DNA of 64,000 nucleotides, taken from positions 845,169 through 909,168 of the forward strand of contig LR746276.1 of NCBI GenBank assembly GCA_902729315.2. Reading direction: 5' to 3'. Below are positions 1 to 12,000 of this stretch, one piece after another (the stretch's first letter is position 1; the number at the start of each line of letters is the position of its first letter). Under the pieces are notes generated by a model. It saw only the letters and a program-made list of their open reading frames with translations, did not search any database and had not been told where the DNA came from. This stretch comes from Spirodela intermedia (taxonomy: Eukaryota; Streptophyta; Magnoliopsida; Alismatales; Araceae). Both the position numbers and the translations under genes were made by a program.

Positions 1-3000
1 TGCCCATAACCGATCTTCGGAAAACATAATGGGTAGGTGAAGATAATCCACTCAGAAAAAAGTTATATTAACTTTAAAAAAAATCTGACGGAAATTCGTC
101 CAACTATCATGAAGAGTATAACACAAAAACTAGAAGCATATTCATCAACCGAGATATCTAGTACGATAAGAAGAATCATGAGTAAGTCTCAACCAAATTA
201 AACGAGATCATTTATAAAAGCTACAAATAAAGATACCCAAGCAATATATCCTGAGGTGAACAAGTGCATAGAAGATCATAAGTAGATGACAAAAGAAAGG
301 AGAAAAAAACCTGAGCAGGAGATAGAACTGAGGGAGAAAATCGAACATAACGTTGACTGCCGTAGACAGCAGAGCTGACATCAAAACCACTACCAACTTT
401 CCCTTGAGCAATGCAATGTGCACATTGAGCAATAAGATGCACCAGATCAAGATCTGAATAAGCCACATTACCCACAACTGTTCTTTTGGATGATAACTGG
501 AGATCAACAACTCTGAGGTATTGCAGTAAAGCTGCAACTACTGAAGTGGTCATTGCAGCAGATGAACCTAGACCTGTTTTTGCAACCTCTGGCTTACAAG
601 TCTCCCCAGAAATTGCTCCATTCGAACCTGTCGCATTAAAGGTAATAGACGAAAAGGGAGGAAGCTTGGACAGGGTCTCTGGGATCAAAGGTAAACCATG
701 GGCTTCAATCTGCAAATTAAATTGTCATATAATAACGCATCAAACATCTAAGTTCAGTTAATTGTTTTAAAACATGTAAAGAAGTAAATTGATTTCTATC
801 TATTCCTCTTGATAGAGACATCTGTAAAAGCCCCATAGATCCTACAATTAAATCAAGAACGTAAGCCACTTGAAAACTCATTGATGAGACACTATACTAT
901 CTGATTATGTCAGAACTATCGTCACAACATTTTTCTACTGTATAAGAGCTCTTCCCAAGGAAAAATAGTTGTCAGATAAGAACATTTGCATGAAAAAACC
1001 TTTAATGACGGTCATATTTGCACCATTTATTCTCTTCCTGAAAGTTGTTCGAGGGTCATAACTGGATATATAGAATAAAAAAAGTGAAGCCGGGCAAAAA
1101 TAACACCAACTGGATCAAAAACAACACCTGTCACGTCTAATGAAGGAGACGATAAAAATAAGAGAGATGGTTTAGAGGATCTGACAGAATCTTTAACTAA
1201 GAGCACCAATTTTCAACCCAGAAATATGAGACACCGTAATCCATAATGTTTGACGCTTTATGATTAACAACATTTCCCTTTGGACAGATCACCACCTTCC
1301 CATGATAACTGATATTTCAGGCATGAGCACCCAAAGTAAAAGACAATCAAGTGAGTAAACAAATGAAAATAGGCAACAGAAATAAGAACTACATACCTGA
1401 TCCCGATATGAATAAAAGTCATTGCAACCCAATATTTTAATGTCAATACCTGATCAATGCAATTTCGATCAATGGAGCTAGCTAACATTCTCAAACTAGA
1501 GGATGGGTAAGAACTAAACATGCAAAGGCAGATGACTTTAAAGGGTACCATAAATTTCCTCAAGAATCACCTTGAAGAAGTAGATTGTTTAGTGTATTCT
1601 TCTTATCTTCGTCGGTATGTATAGCCTGTGCGGCTGCCACAGAATATTGAACCGCTTGCTCCACAAAAGGATTGACAGAATCCCTGAAGTAGGAAATAAA
1701 TAACTAAAATTTACAACTACTGACAGCATTAGCTGATTATATGAGATGTATCCAAGTTGACTGAGCTAAATGCGTACATAAAAGACAATAATACACAAAG
1801 TTCAAGTGTCTACTTGTTGTAGCACAATGGATGACAAATTTTGAATGAGATCATCACCAATGCTAATCTTTGGTGCTACGAAGACATCAAGACAATTACA
1901 GCAAAAACAACATCCTTACAGTAAAAAATCATTGCATCAGTCAACCGTTGGCCAAGTCAAAAAATAATTGAAGGATTCGATAAGACTTATGTTAGCTTTC
2001 TTTTCTTACTGATCCAAAAGTAAAGTCAAATGACAGCTTTCTGGTCAACGAAACTTTGGTCAGAAAGGTGGCCTACAAAAATCTTGCAAGTCAAGTTGAT
2101 TGTCAGGGAGATCAGGTCATGATTGTGCAGTTTGTTATCCAGAAATCAGAAAGCAATCCTTGGAATCTTCAATTTTGCAGTTTATCACGACATTGGAAAA
2201 CACTTTGATGAAAAGAAAAGAAGCTCTTCTCTTTTAAAGAAAAAGTGGGTAATAGCACCAATTTCATTATGCGGTAAACAGAGATGACGCTGTCACTGGT
2301 GTACACAAGTTCTATATTCGAATAAGGTAGAAATCGGGAAAAAATGACCAGAAGACAATATCATAAATACAGCATTTTCTCATGTATAAAAGTTATATGC
2401 TAGTACATAAACAAACTAGACAGGAAAAGCAATAAAGGTCGATTGCACATCATCATACTCAAACAAAGACTTGCCTTGAAGAAGTACACTGAAGTGTTGC
2501 ATGCTTAAGGGACAACTTATACGTGGCCTCCCTAGAGAGCTGTGGAGATGTCAGTTTCACGTCTGTCCAGGCCTGCTCTGAGACAACACAAACAGATAGA
2601 ATGTAATGAATATGGTCCTTACTGCAGAAAATTGCGGTATGGAAATCGTATTTATTCTGTCCCCTCATTGGCCGTCAATCGACCCAACAGTTTCTTTCGC
2701 GCCTGGTCAATTCGGCCCATTGATCTCACACCCCATTTCCGGAGCCTTCCTATTTATTGTCATTGTTTGCATTCAGGATAACTAAAACTTAGTTACAAGC
2801 AGAATTTTATTTGTAGCTATATATTAGGTCGCTTGATGGATGTTATATGCAGATTTTCTCAGATATCTCTCATGTTTTATACAGATACCTTGAAATAGAT
2901 AATTTTCTACCACGATCATCACTCCAGTAGATACTTTTCCTGTTCCAATTTACTCATTGATGGCGTTTGGAAGTAGAGCCAAGATCGAGAATAGGATTAA

Positions 3001-3976
3001 AAAAATAAATCTACAGAACCATAAAGCCGTATCAAATCTTTTCTCATTTATAAGTTTTCGAAACTTGAGAAAAAATAGGGCCACTCGCCATTATAAACAA
3101 CGTAAACATACCTCTACATCATTTAAAAACATAACATTCATCACGCTGTAAAAAAATATAGTACTGACAAAATGTTCATGAATTGACGTCACTGCCGAAG
3201 TAATCTCCATGAAATGGGGCTTGGTTTTCCATTCTAACGTAATTAGACTTTTGAACAGTCACACAAGGAGCACAAAAAGTTATTTGAAGTTAAAGATCAT
3301 AGTCCCATAATATGTTAATGTTGTAGATGACTTCAACTGAGTTAACTGGTGATTTCAACCATAATCGTAATGGATTGCAGGAAATCTATTCTACACAGCA
3401 TGCATTATAGATGGCAAAACTTCTCCCTTTCTCTATAATTATAACTTGGAATAATCCAGTAACTGAGTACCAAATAGGAAATATCAACCTATTTGCTACT
3501 TTAATGGCGACATAAAGATTACGTCAACCAGGAGTACTCAGTGATATGATAATTCTTGGAGAATGCATTGTGTAAAACAGAATAAACTGACTAAAGGTAA
3601 GCGAGACAGAAAAGGGGAAGAATAATGAACCGAAATGATAGTGCACGTACCCATGCCCAGCTCTCAGGCTTAATCTCCTCACATAGTGGCCTAACAATGG
3701 CATAGAAGCGAGCATTTGTACTGAGAACAATTCCAGCATTAGGTTTCTCCAAAATGAGGTATCCTCCAGTTATCAGTACCTTCCCAGGAGCTGAGGCAAC
3801 CCTGTACGATGAATTGCCATTTGAAGGGAAAATTATTCATCGGGGAGAAAACAGCAATCGAAAGTTGGACTCAGGGAAAAAAAACAAAAATGTTGAAAGA
3901 ACCAGCTAAACTCTCTTGGAACATACGAAGTATTAAATATGTAGGAATAAGAGAAAGGAAAAACTCACACAGCCAT
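1..3976 (-). CDS. PMK: Phosphomevalonate kinase, N-terminal part (partial gene)
   Basis: Cytosolic/peroxisomal mevalonate-pathway kinase that phosphorylates 5-phosphomevalonate to the diphosphate. Visible coding exons on the minus strand: 3969-3976, 3651-3801, 2475-2572, 1571-1683, 1397-1449 and 311-709, giving 274 codons with no stop. The family is about 500 residues, so the C-terminal part lies left of the window; 1-310 holds no exon I can recognise. The start is MAVVASAPGKVL, made by splicing an 8-nt first coding exon (ATGGCTGT) to the next exon. The GHMP-kinase ATP-binding motif KTGLGSSAA lies near residues 185-193, followed by a QGKVGSGFD segment typical of plant PMK. Intron 2573-3650 is over 1 kb. 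The intron after 2475 starts with GC and not GT. Identity is very secure; outer boundaries are inferred. Confidence 0.95.
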
Positions 3977-4440
3977 GAGTCTTCAAAATTTGACTATCTG
4001 TATCGTAAAATTAGCCCCTGCCATAGCGGAAGTGAAAAATAAGCACATGAAAGAAGAACGAAAAAAATGAATGACAGTGTATCCAATTTTATGATAGAAA
4101 ACATACGATCTGTCATCACTCATTAGTTGAATCAACTCGATCAAATCCATAAAAAAAAATATACACAAGAGATAAACGGACCATGAATGTGCATACCCTG
4201 TTGTCCACGAAATACGAATAAGAGAGGTGCGCTAAGGATATTGGGATGATTGGCGATGGCCGGACGATAGTTGATGCAGATGCGGACGGCAGGGTAGCCA
4301 CTCGTCGACAGAACCGGGCATCCAAAGGCGCACACCTTCGATGGCTGGTTAAGGAACCCGCCTTGCGCAAGGCTTCAGAGGCGAGAGAGCAAGGAAACCG
4401 TTAATGGGAGGAACCGAGATGGAGACGACGAGGGGGGAAG
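3977..4440 (-). promoter_or_regulatory. PMK 5' leader and promoter-proximal DNA, with a probable leader intron
   Basis: The coding start sits only 8 nt before a donor. A second probable intron runs from donor GTATGC (4196-4191) to the acceptor ending at 4018 (ATGGCAG), so the leader would be spliced as about 4197-4440 plus 3977-4017. Upstream ATGs occur in the unspliced leader. Inference only; transcript data would settle it. Confidence 0.45.
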
Positions 4441-4861
4441 AACGGCAGAAAAAACGAGACCTTGTACAGAGTGAAGGACATTTGTACTAAAGTCCATACA
4501 TATAATGAAAATACAAATTAACTCTCAAGAATGTAAAAATTACGAAACACTTTCCGATATCTGTGAAATATGCCGTTACGATCCGGTCTGACTTGGACCG
4601 TCCGAGTTTTGGCCGATCCATCCAACCGATTCCTTGCGTTCTCGATTCCGACTAGTCCGATCCGTCCCGAACCTGGAGTTTCCCTGTAAAAAGTTCGTTC
4701 GAGCCCAAAGCCCGGCCCATTCTGGACACTTTTATGGGCCTGGGCCTCGAAAGAAAATCACCCAATAATGTTGTCATCATGTTACGGCCCATGAAATGTT
4801 CCCTCTCGCTCTCTCTCTCTCTCTCTAGCTAGATCTAGAAATAGTAAAAAAGTTGTATAAG
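4441..4861. other. Spacer between divergent PMK and PPR genes
   Basis: Presumed shared promoter DNA. It has GC-rich pyrimidine/purine runs near 4570-4740 and a short CT repeat at about 4803-4827. I see no coding potential. Confidence 0.4.
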
Positions 4862-5435
4862 TTTTTGTTCCCATTCCTCCAAAAATAGGTTATCTATCAA
4901 ATAACCCATGTTTAGATACCCATGAATAAAAAGGGTGCTTTAAATGTATAAAACGTTCATAAATATGATTTGATAAAGTAAAATGAGTTTAAAATAATTA
5001 AATATATATATATTTAATGGGAATATTCTCCCTCTAGTCTACAAAAAATATAATTATTATAAAATTATTTTGCTCTCTTTCATCCTAGATAGGTTATTTA
5101 TCAATAACCCCTTCCATTTTTCGATTATGTCCACAAATCCATCAAATTAATAGACCCATGTATTAAAAGGGTGTTTTTACACTCGATGAAATTTATAAAA
5201 CGGTCAAAAATATAATTTTATAAAGGATATGGGCTTAAATGTATGAATACTTTACAAGCTTTTTGTTCTCATTCGTCCGATATATGTCATTTATCAATAA
5301 ACCCCTTCCACGAATCTTTCAAGTTAATGAACCCATCGATAAAAAGGGGATGTTTTATGGTCAACGAAATCTGTAAGACGTTCATAAATATAATTTATAA
5401 AGTAATTGGTTTTAAATGTATGAAATTTATATATT
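4862..5435. repeat. Three degenerate tandem repeats of about 170-190 bp
   Basis: Copies at about 4862-5030, 5078-5250 and 5262-5435 share the same order of blocks: a tolerant TTCCCATTC/TTCTCATTCGTCC start, a block like TTATCAATAA.CCC, AATGAACCCAT or AATAGACCCATG, ATAAAAAGGG, a TAAAACGTTCATAAATAT block, and a final TTTAAATGTATGAA. They are clearly diverged and AT-rich. No open frame runs through them. Origin is unknown; possibly a decayed non-autonomous element or a local satellite. Confidence 0.65.
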
Positions 5436-6014
5436 AATTGTGAATTATGACGTGGGGCTAGTCTTCCAAGAACCGTCCTTGATGCCGACCAGACTGCCTC
5501 TTCCGGGCTGTCGACAGAGGGAGCAGCAGCTCCGTTTCTCTTCTGGGCTCCACGGGAGGCGGCGGCGATGGAAGAGGGGACTGGAATTCTCTCTCTAGTA
5601 ACCCAACAGGGCGACAAGCTACGGTTCATGATTCTCTCTAACTCCAGTGGGGCGATTCTTCGTGACGGTTCTTAGTGACTGTTTTCGGGCCATGGCATGG
5701 AATTGCTGCGGATGCAGAGGCGGCCCGAGCCCGATGGAATGACCTCTACTCGCCGGCCGGCGGGCACAGCAGTGTTTTAGCGTACCCGCTCCCTCTCTCA
5801 AATACTCCACTTGAACAGCTGGCCTGGTCTTCGTCTCCCTCCCCCTCGTTCGACTTCGAAGTTTGGTGCGTACCCTCTCCCTCTTTCTCTCTCTATCTCT
5901 CTCGCCGACGCGCGTGTGTCTGTTAACCTATAGTAGATGTTTTCCCCACCCCCATCCGCCATCGTTCCCGGCTCTGTAGGAACCCAATCGATCTAGTTTT
6001 GCTTGGGACGATAG
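5436..6014 (+). promoter_or_regulatory. Upstream region and leader of the PPR gene
   Basis: A GC-rich stretch begins at about 5450 after the AT-rich repeats, with CT-rich tracts at 5770-5905. Probably promoter plus 5' UTR of the PPR gene. No TATA box was assigned with confidence. Confidence 0.35.
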
Positions 6015-7703
6015 ATGCTAGTGAGATGGAGGAGACTGCTGCATGCGGCATCGTACCGAGTCGGGGAAAGGCTCGGCAGCGGCTGGATCGAAACCCAGGA
6101 AAGGCCTTCTTTCTTCGTCCCGACCACTCAGGTCGTCGAGACGAGTCTGTCGAACTGCCCCTCGGACATCGTAGCGCTGAGTTTGTTCCTGTGGTGCGCC
6201 CGCCAGCCGCAGTACTCCCATGGTCCCGGGTCCTTCGACCTCATGGTTGGGGTGTTGGATCGGCTGACGAATAGATTCGGTTCCGTCTCAGGGATCTTGA
6301 AGGAGCTGGACAGTGTTGGGTGCCCGAGAAAGCCACAGATCTTTCTGATGTTGATGAGGATATACTGGCGCGGGGGCATGCACGGGCTGGTTCTGGAGAC
6401 ATTTGACGAGATGAGCGCCCATAATTATGTCCCAAACGTGTTTGCCAGGAACATCGCCCTGGATACTTTGTTCAAGCTCGGTAGCGTCAGGAGGGCATTC
6501 GATTTTTTCGCAGACACTCCGTTTCCCAACTTTCTGACTTTCAGTATAGCAATAGGCAATCTCTGCGAGCTTGACGACTGGTTGGGAGCTCGAGCTGTTT
6601 TGAGACTCATGGTCAAACAGAGGTTTGACCCTGACGTTGGAACACTCTCAAGAGTCTTGATTTGTTTAGAAAAGTCAACGAGGTTGATGGAGGTGCTGCA
6701 ACTGGTGGGCTTCATGGTGGTCTCTGGCAAACAACTGTCGGTTCCCATTTGGACGATTTTGATTGGCACATTCTGCCAGCTCGGTAGAGCTGAGTATGCC
6801 AGCGAGTTGCTGGGGAAGATGGCCGATTCTGGCTGTTCTCCTACTGTCATCACCTATACTACGGTAATCAAAGGACTTTTAGAATGCCAATTGTCAGATG
6901 AAGCCTTCCATCTGTTGGATCTCATGCTGTCTAATGGGTATCAGCCGGATTTGGTTCTTTGCAACGTCTTGGTTGACTTTTTTTGCAAGTCAAAGAGATA
7001 CGACGATGCTATTGGTGTTATCCTCTGTTTACAAGAGTGGAATCTTAAGCCAGATTCCTACACTCTCTCTTCGATGATGAGAATACTCTGTGCATATGGA
7101 AAAATTGAGTTGATTCCGAAGTTGATTGCTACCTTTGGCATTCCTGTTGATTTGGTAGCATGTAATTTTCTGATGCACATCCTTTGCAAGACTGGTTTCC
7201 CATACAAAGCTGTCGAGTTCTACGATGACATGGTTGACCGTGGGTTCATTCCAGATAACTTCAGTTTTGCAGGATTATTAAACGGCCTCTGCAGGTCAGG
7301 AAGGGTTGACGATGCAGTTAAGGTTTATACTGGTATTCTTTTGAATGGTAACTCTGTTGATGCCCATGTCCACACCGTGGTCTTTAATGGTCTGATTAAA
7401 GGAGGAAAGGCTCATACAGCCATTAGACTATTTAGGAAAGCAGTTTCTGAGAATTTTGCCCTTGACATGGTGTCCTACACAGCTATTGTCTATGGGATGT
7501 TCAGGGGTGGCAGGTCCGAAGAGGGGTGTAGTTTGCTTAGTGAGATGAAGCAACTAGGCTGGGAGCCTGGTATGCCTACGTATAGTATGATGCTACGTGG
7601 ACTCTTCAGAGCTAGGAAATTCGGTGCGATTAGGAGTTTGGTGAAAAGTATGGCCGATTCAGGGTCCGGGACGATGCTGCAGAGCCTTCAATACAATGAT
7701 TAG
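6015..7703 (+). CDS. P-class pentatricopeptide repeat protein
   Basis: Intronless 562-residue PPR protein, probably an organelle RNA-binding factor acting in RNA stabilisation, splicing or translation. The start ATG CTA GTG AGA TGG gives an Arg-rich N-terminus (MLVRWRRLLHAASYRVGER) that suits a mitochondrial or plastid targeting peptide. From about residue 110 there are roughly eleven tandem 35-residue repeats with the usual signature, for example TYTTVIKGLLECQLSDEAF, LCNVLVDFFCKSKRYDDAI and SFAGLLNGLCRSGRVDDAV. There is no E, DYW or SMR extension, so it is P class. It ends in TAG at 7701-7703 after the last repeats. It resembles the single-exon At1g16830-like group, but orthology was not tested. 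Confidence 0.93.
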   Translation: MLVRWRRLLHAASYRVGERLGSGWIETQERPSFFVPTTQVVETSLSNCPSDIVALSLFLWCARQPQYSHGPGSFDLMVGVLDRLTNRFGSVSGILKELDSVGCPRKPQIFLMLMRIYWRGGMHGLVLETFDEMSAHNYVPNVFARNIALDTLFKLGSVRRAFDFFADTPFPNFLTFSIAIGNLCELDDWLGARAVLRLMVKQRFDPDVGTLSRVLICLEKSTRLMEVLQLVGFMVVSGKQLSVPIWTILIGTFCQLGRAEYASELLGKMADSGCSPTVITYTTVIKGLLECQLSDEAFHLLDLMLSNGYQPDLVLCNVLVDFFCKSKRYDDAIGVILCLQEWNLKPDSYTLSSMMRILCAYGKIELIPKLIATFGIPVDLVACNFLMHILCKTGFPYKAVEFYDDMVDRGFIPDNFSFAGLLNGLCRSGRVDDAVKVYTGILLNGNSVDAHVHTVVFNGLIKGGKAHTAIRLFRKAVSENFALDMVSYTAIVYGMFRGGRSEEGCSLLSEMKQLGWEPGMPTYSMMLRGLFRARKFGAIRSLVKSMADSGSGTMLQSLQYND

Positions 7704-9005
7704 TTATTTGTTAAGATCGTAGCATGTATGCTCAACATTGCAAGTTCATAGAAAATTGCTACTTGGTATTGCGATATAATGGGGCCACATGTGCCCTATT
7801 TTTCAGTAGTCATTCCTGCGTCCATATTATGGTGTTTGTGCTCACTTGAAATGCTATATAGAGTTCAGTGCTTTCATGGGCACTGAGGGTTTAGGGCTAT
7901 CTGAAGAACTATTCTCGTTCTCTGGAATGCAGGTGATGAAGATTACAATAGAACAGTGTCGATCAGTGTCTGTCTTACCAACCATTCAAGAAAATGCCGA
8001 AGAACTGAAGCCCAAGGATAACACGACAGGCAAATTTTGCCAAGGTAGTGTGGTGGTGTGTTCTCTGCATTCCGCATGTGCTAAATGTAAGTGACTTGGA
8101 AATATGGAAGTCCACTGTTGGATCTTGGGGTTATTTTCATGTTCATAGAAGAATGATTTGGCCTTGTTTTTTTTTTCCCATTTTGACACGGAGATTTGTC
8201 ATTCCCCATTCCTTGTGGATTCTTTCAACTTATGCTAGTTTATGTTTGATTTCCCATCTTCCTTTTTAGATAATGATTTCTAGTTCATTTCCCTATCTCC
8301 CACTTTGCCAATTCAAGAGGGCATGGTGGCATTTGTGAGGATAACTAGATGTCATCTTTGTTTAATAAAAGGCAGGTAGAATCACCTGGGAAATTATAAA
8401 AAGCCTTGAATACAAGAATCAAGTTGCTTCCATCAGCCATCTTCTCTGTCTCATACCCCATCCTTGAGTAGCCAAGAAAATTTCTCTTTTTTCCCTCATC
8501 TTTGTTTTCTGTCTATGATGCTCATTTCTGATATTTATTTTATCCTTTGATATATTCAGGGAAGATATGATTGCTGTCTCCCTCAGGATGCTTTTGATCA
8601 TCCAAGTTCAGTAAAATTATTGGTGGATTGGGGAGTGTTTATCGTGACAGTGTATTGATTGAAAGTTGAAACTTCTTGTTTGTCTAGTAGAATGGGAAAG
8701 GGAACCATCCTCAGTCTGTATCATTTTTGGGGTATAATTTGGTCCTTTGGTATCCATTTTTTCTGATATCGAACATAATAAGAGATCCCTCTCAGTGCCC
8801 ATGGACACAGATGAACATCAATCAAGTTCCTAGGAGGAACAAATCTTTTCCTTCTTCTGTGGCCTGGGCCTAATTGTACAATGATCCTGTTCTATTTTAC
8901 CCGGCTCTCAGGTGGAAACATGCCTCGATTTTTCCCCATGCCAAGTCGCCCTTTTTGAAAGAGATCTTAAAAAGCTCTCTAGCATTAGAAGCTGTAGTCT
9001 CGCAG
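7704..9005. other. Spacer between the PPR and AAE19 genes
   Basis: The first few hundred bases are presumably PPR 3' UTR and the last few hundred AAE19 promoter and leader. It is T-rich with no convincing coding region. The open frame upstream of 9006 contains no earlier ATG, only TTG. Confidence 0.4.
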
Positions 9006-12000
9006 ATGAGACCCAGAGTGGAGGATGGGCATGATGAACCATGCCGCTGCATCTCTCATGAGTTCTTCCGTTCAGCATCTAAGGATCCTTGCAAGATTGC
9101 TATCGTGCATGCATCAGGTGGGATACAGATCTGCAGGGAGATAAAGGACATAACCCTCAGAGGAGAAAACTCCACTGTTCTTGACAAGGAGTGGCTGTCC
9201 GAGAGATCCCAGGAGTGCAACTCTTCCCCAGTCTATCAAGGAGATGTCTCCTTCACTTATGGAGAAGTCTTGTCAGCAGTGGAGTCCCTAAGCTGCCGCA
9301 TTCGCCAAGTGCTTGATGGTGGAGATGATCCAGATTTGTTGAGGCCAAAAGGTTAGGACACCAAACATATCAAAATAATTTTTTTTCTCCTGTCTATATT
9401 GATTGTGGCAACGCTCCCTTTCCCTTTCGGACAGTATTCAATTAACCCATTTTTCTTTCCTCCTGTTTGCAAACTTGGAATCGATGAACAGTCAGTACTC
9501 TGTATTTACTGTAACTCCTACTTTAATTTCAGTGAATTGCTTATTTTATATGACCTCACTTATCTCTTCTGTGTTGTCATTGGATTGTATCTTTGATGAT
9601 CCTGTTTCAGGCAGTCCTTGAGTTGACTGCTTTTTTTTTGTTGTTGTCATTAATTCCAATTACTTGCAGGTCATGTTCATTCAACACAGAGCATAGGAAC
9701 TCAAATTTCGGACTCTTCAGGGGGTTTCCATCGGAAACCACAAATAGTGGGGGTGCACATAGCACCTTCTGTTGAGTATGTAATTGCCATACTCTCAATC
9801 CTCAGATGTGGAGAGGCTTTCCTGCCGCTTGATCCATTATGGCCGCAAGAAAGGCTGCTATATGTGGCCGCTTGTTCAAGGACTGACCTCATTATCACAT
9901 GTTCAATATCTTCCCAAGGAGGCATAAGTGTCCAGAACAATAAGACTGTTTGGGTTCAAGATAGGAATGAATTTTCTGTTTTATATTTTTCTATGGGAAG
10001 TACCCTGCCAAAAAATGGCCCTTCTGAGCTGGATTGGCCCTGCAAGGCCAAGAGTCCAAGATTGTATTGTTACTTGATGTACACATCTGGTTCCACTGGG
10101 AAGCCCAAGGGAGTATGTGGAACAGAGGAAGGTAAGGATTTCCTACAGTTGCATATTGAATAACAAATGCCATTGTCCTTTTCTATTTGATCTAGTGAGA
10201 TTTGTTTGTTGGTCTTTGTGCAAGTGGCCGTCTTTTCTCTTCTTCCGTTATTTTAACTTTCTGATGTATTAATTCATTGGAGCTTCACTGGAAACTTAAT
10301 GGCTGGGAGAGACTAATTGAAATCTCATTCTTGGTTATGTTGACGTGCGTTGACTTGAGCATTCATTTTGGATGTGGCAATATACAAGGTTTGAGAGGTT
10401 CTATGGGCGAGAGTGAAGGGAGACTGAGAGAAAATGTCCCTTATAATCTATTCTGTAAAGAGAGAACATTCACCTCCATTGACATAAAGCCGCCTCACCT
10501 GTAAGCCATGGCTAGAATCCAGTTTGCTTTTCCAATCAGTCAAATTCTCACGTTCGAGGAGATCACAGGCATGATTTTCCATTCATATATGTACGTCACT
10601 CTGTATGACATTTATGTTTAATCCTCAGGTTCTCTCTCTTAGTTTTTCAATCGGCCAAAAAAAGTTGTCTGACAACATCAAATACGTTTCGAATTTTCAC
10701 TGCAGCATTGGCCCAACACTTCGATAAACCTTTACCGTAGTTTCCACTTCTGGGCGTTATTTTATATATTATGCTGCTAAATATCGATACATATATTAGT
10801 GTATTATACTTTTCAATTGCCCAGATGTTGGGATGCATCCATGCAGAAATTTGGGATGTGTTTGTCTCCTACAGATCATAGAATTAGATCCATACCAATT
10901 CTTTGTTAATCTGGTGAAACATAAAATTATGAACTTATCCAAATTCTAGTTTGTTCTGGGTATGATTACATGAACTAGGCCATTTTTATTCATTGCTCAA
11001 AAAAACAAGGTTCTATTGAAGATATCTATTAATTTAACTTCCAGACCGTGGACTGGAATTTGTATGATGAATTTAAGAACTAATAGATCAATTTCAAAGA
11101 ACATTTGCCCATTTCATTTCTATGTGTCTGATGACTTTAAGAAACTTCCATTTGACGCTTAGTTCTTTTAATCTACTGTCAACAAAGCACGATCTATGTT
11201 TTGCATGTCAATGATGGACGGAAGCAATACAATTGATATAATGGATTTACCGATGGTAGAAAATTCAGGCAAGAGATGTACACTGAAACCTAGATTGGCT
11301 TATGTTCGATGGAAAGATATCTTTCTCGTAGACAATCCCCCAATCTGAGTGTTGTATCATATATCCAATAAAGGTACAATGCTGGGGTTGGATCAATTAT
11401 TGGGTATTGCATAACTAATCGACACTGGTTTCTCCCTAACAACCTTTGGAATTCGCTTCCCTTATTATTGGAATATTTCTCCACTTGATGTTCACTGGCT
11501 AAGTTTATGCGTAAAAATGTGAGGGCTTTTAAAACCCGTAGATAGCTTATTGAAACTGAATATTTCTCGCATGAAATATACATTGTGGTGCTTCTTTTCC
11601 TTCTCTCTAGAGTGCATACTTTTGTGCTGAGCATTAAATCTGATTGTTTCATGGTCATTTTTATCTGTTGGGAGTTTATCCAGATACTGTGTATGATGTA
11701 GTCTCTGTGCATACCTTACCTTTAATTGTACTTATTCATTCATGCTTTCAGGTCTTATTAATCGCTTTTCGTGGATGCAACAATTTTTTCCGTTATGTAG
11801 TGGGGAGATATTGCTTTTCAAGACGCCAATTAGTTTTGTTGACCATCTACAGGAGATCCTAACTGCTGTTTTGTCTTGTGCTCCATTAATCATACCTCCT
11901 TTTGATGATTTGAAAGTATATCCATTTTACTTGGTTGACATACTTAAGGTAACCGTTCTTTGATTTTATTTTGAACCTCAATGATTTTTTGTTAATTGCA

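Noticed and set aside
8874-9005. Upstream extension of AAE19 exon 1
   Set aside because: The frame is open, but its apparent start at 8874 is TTG; ATG 9006 is the first Met and precedes the conserved [14 protein letters not shown] block.
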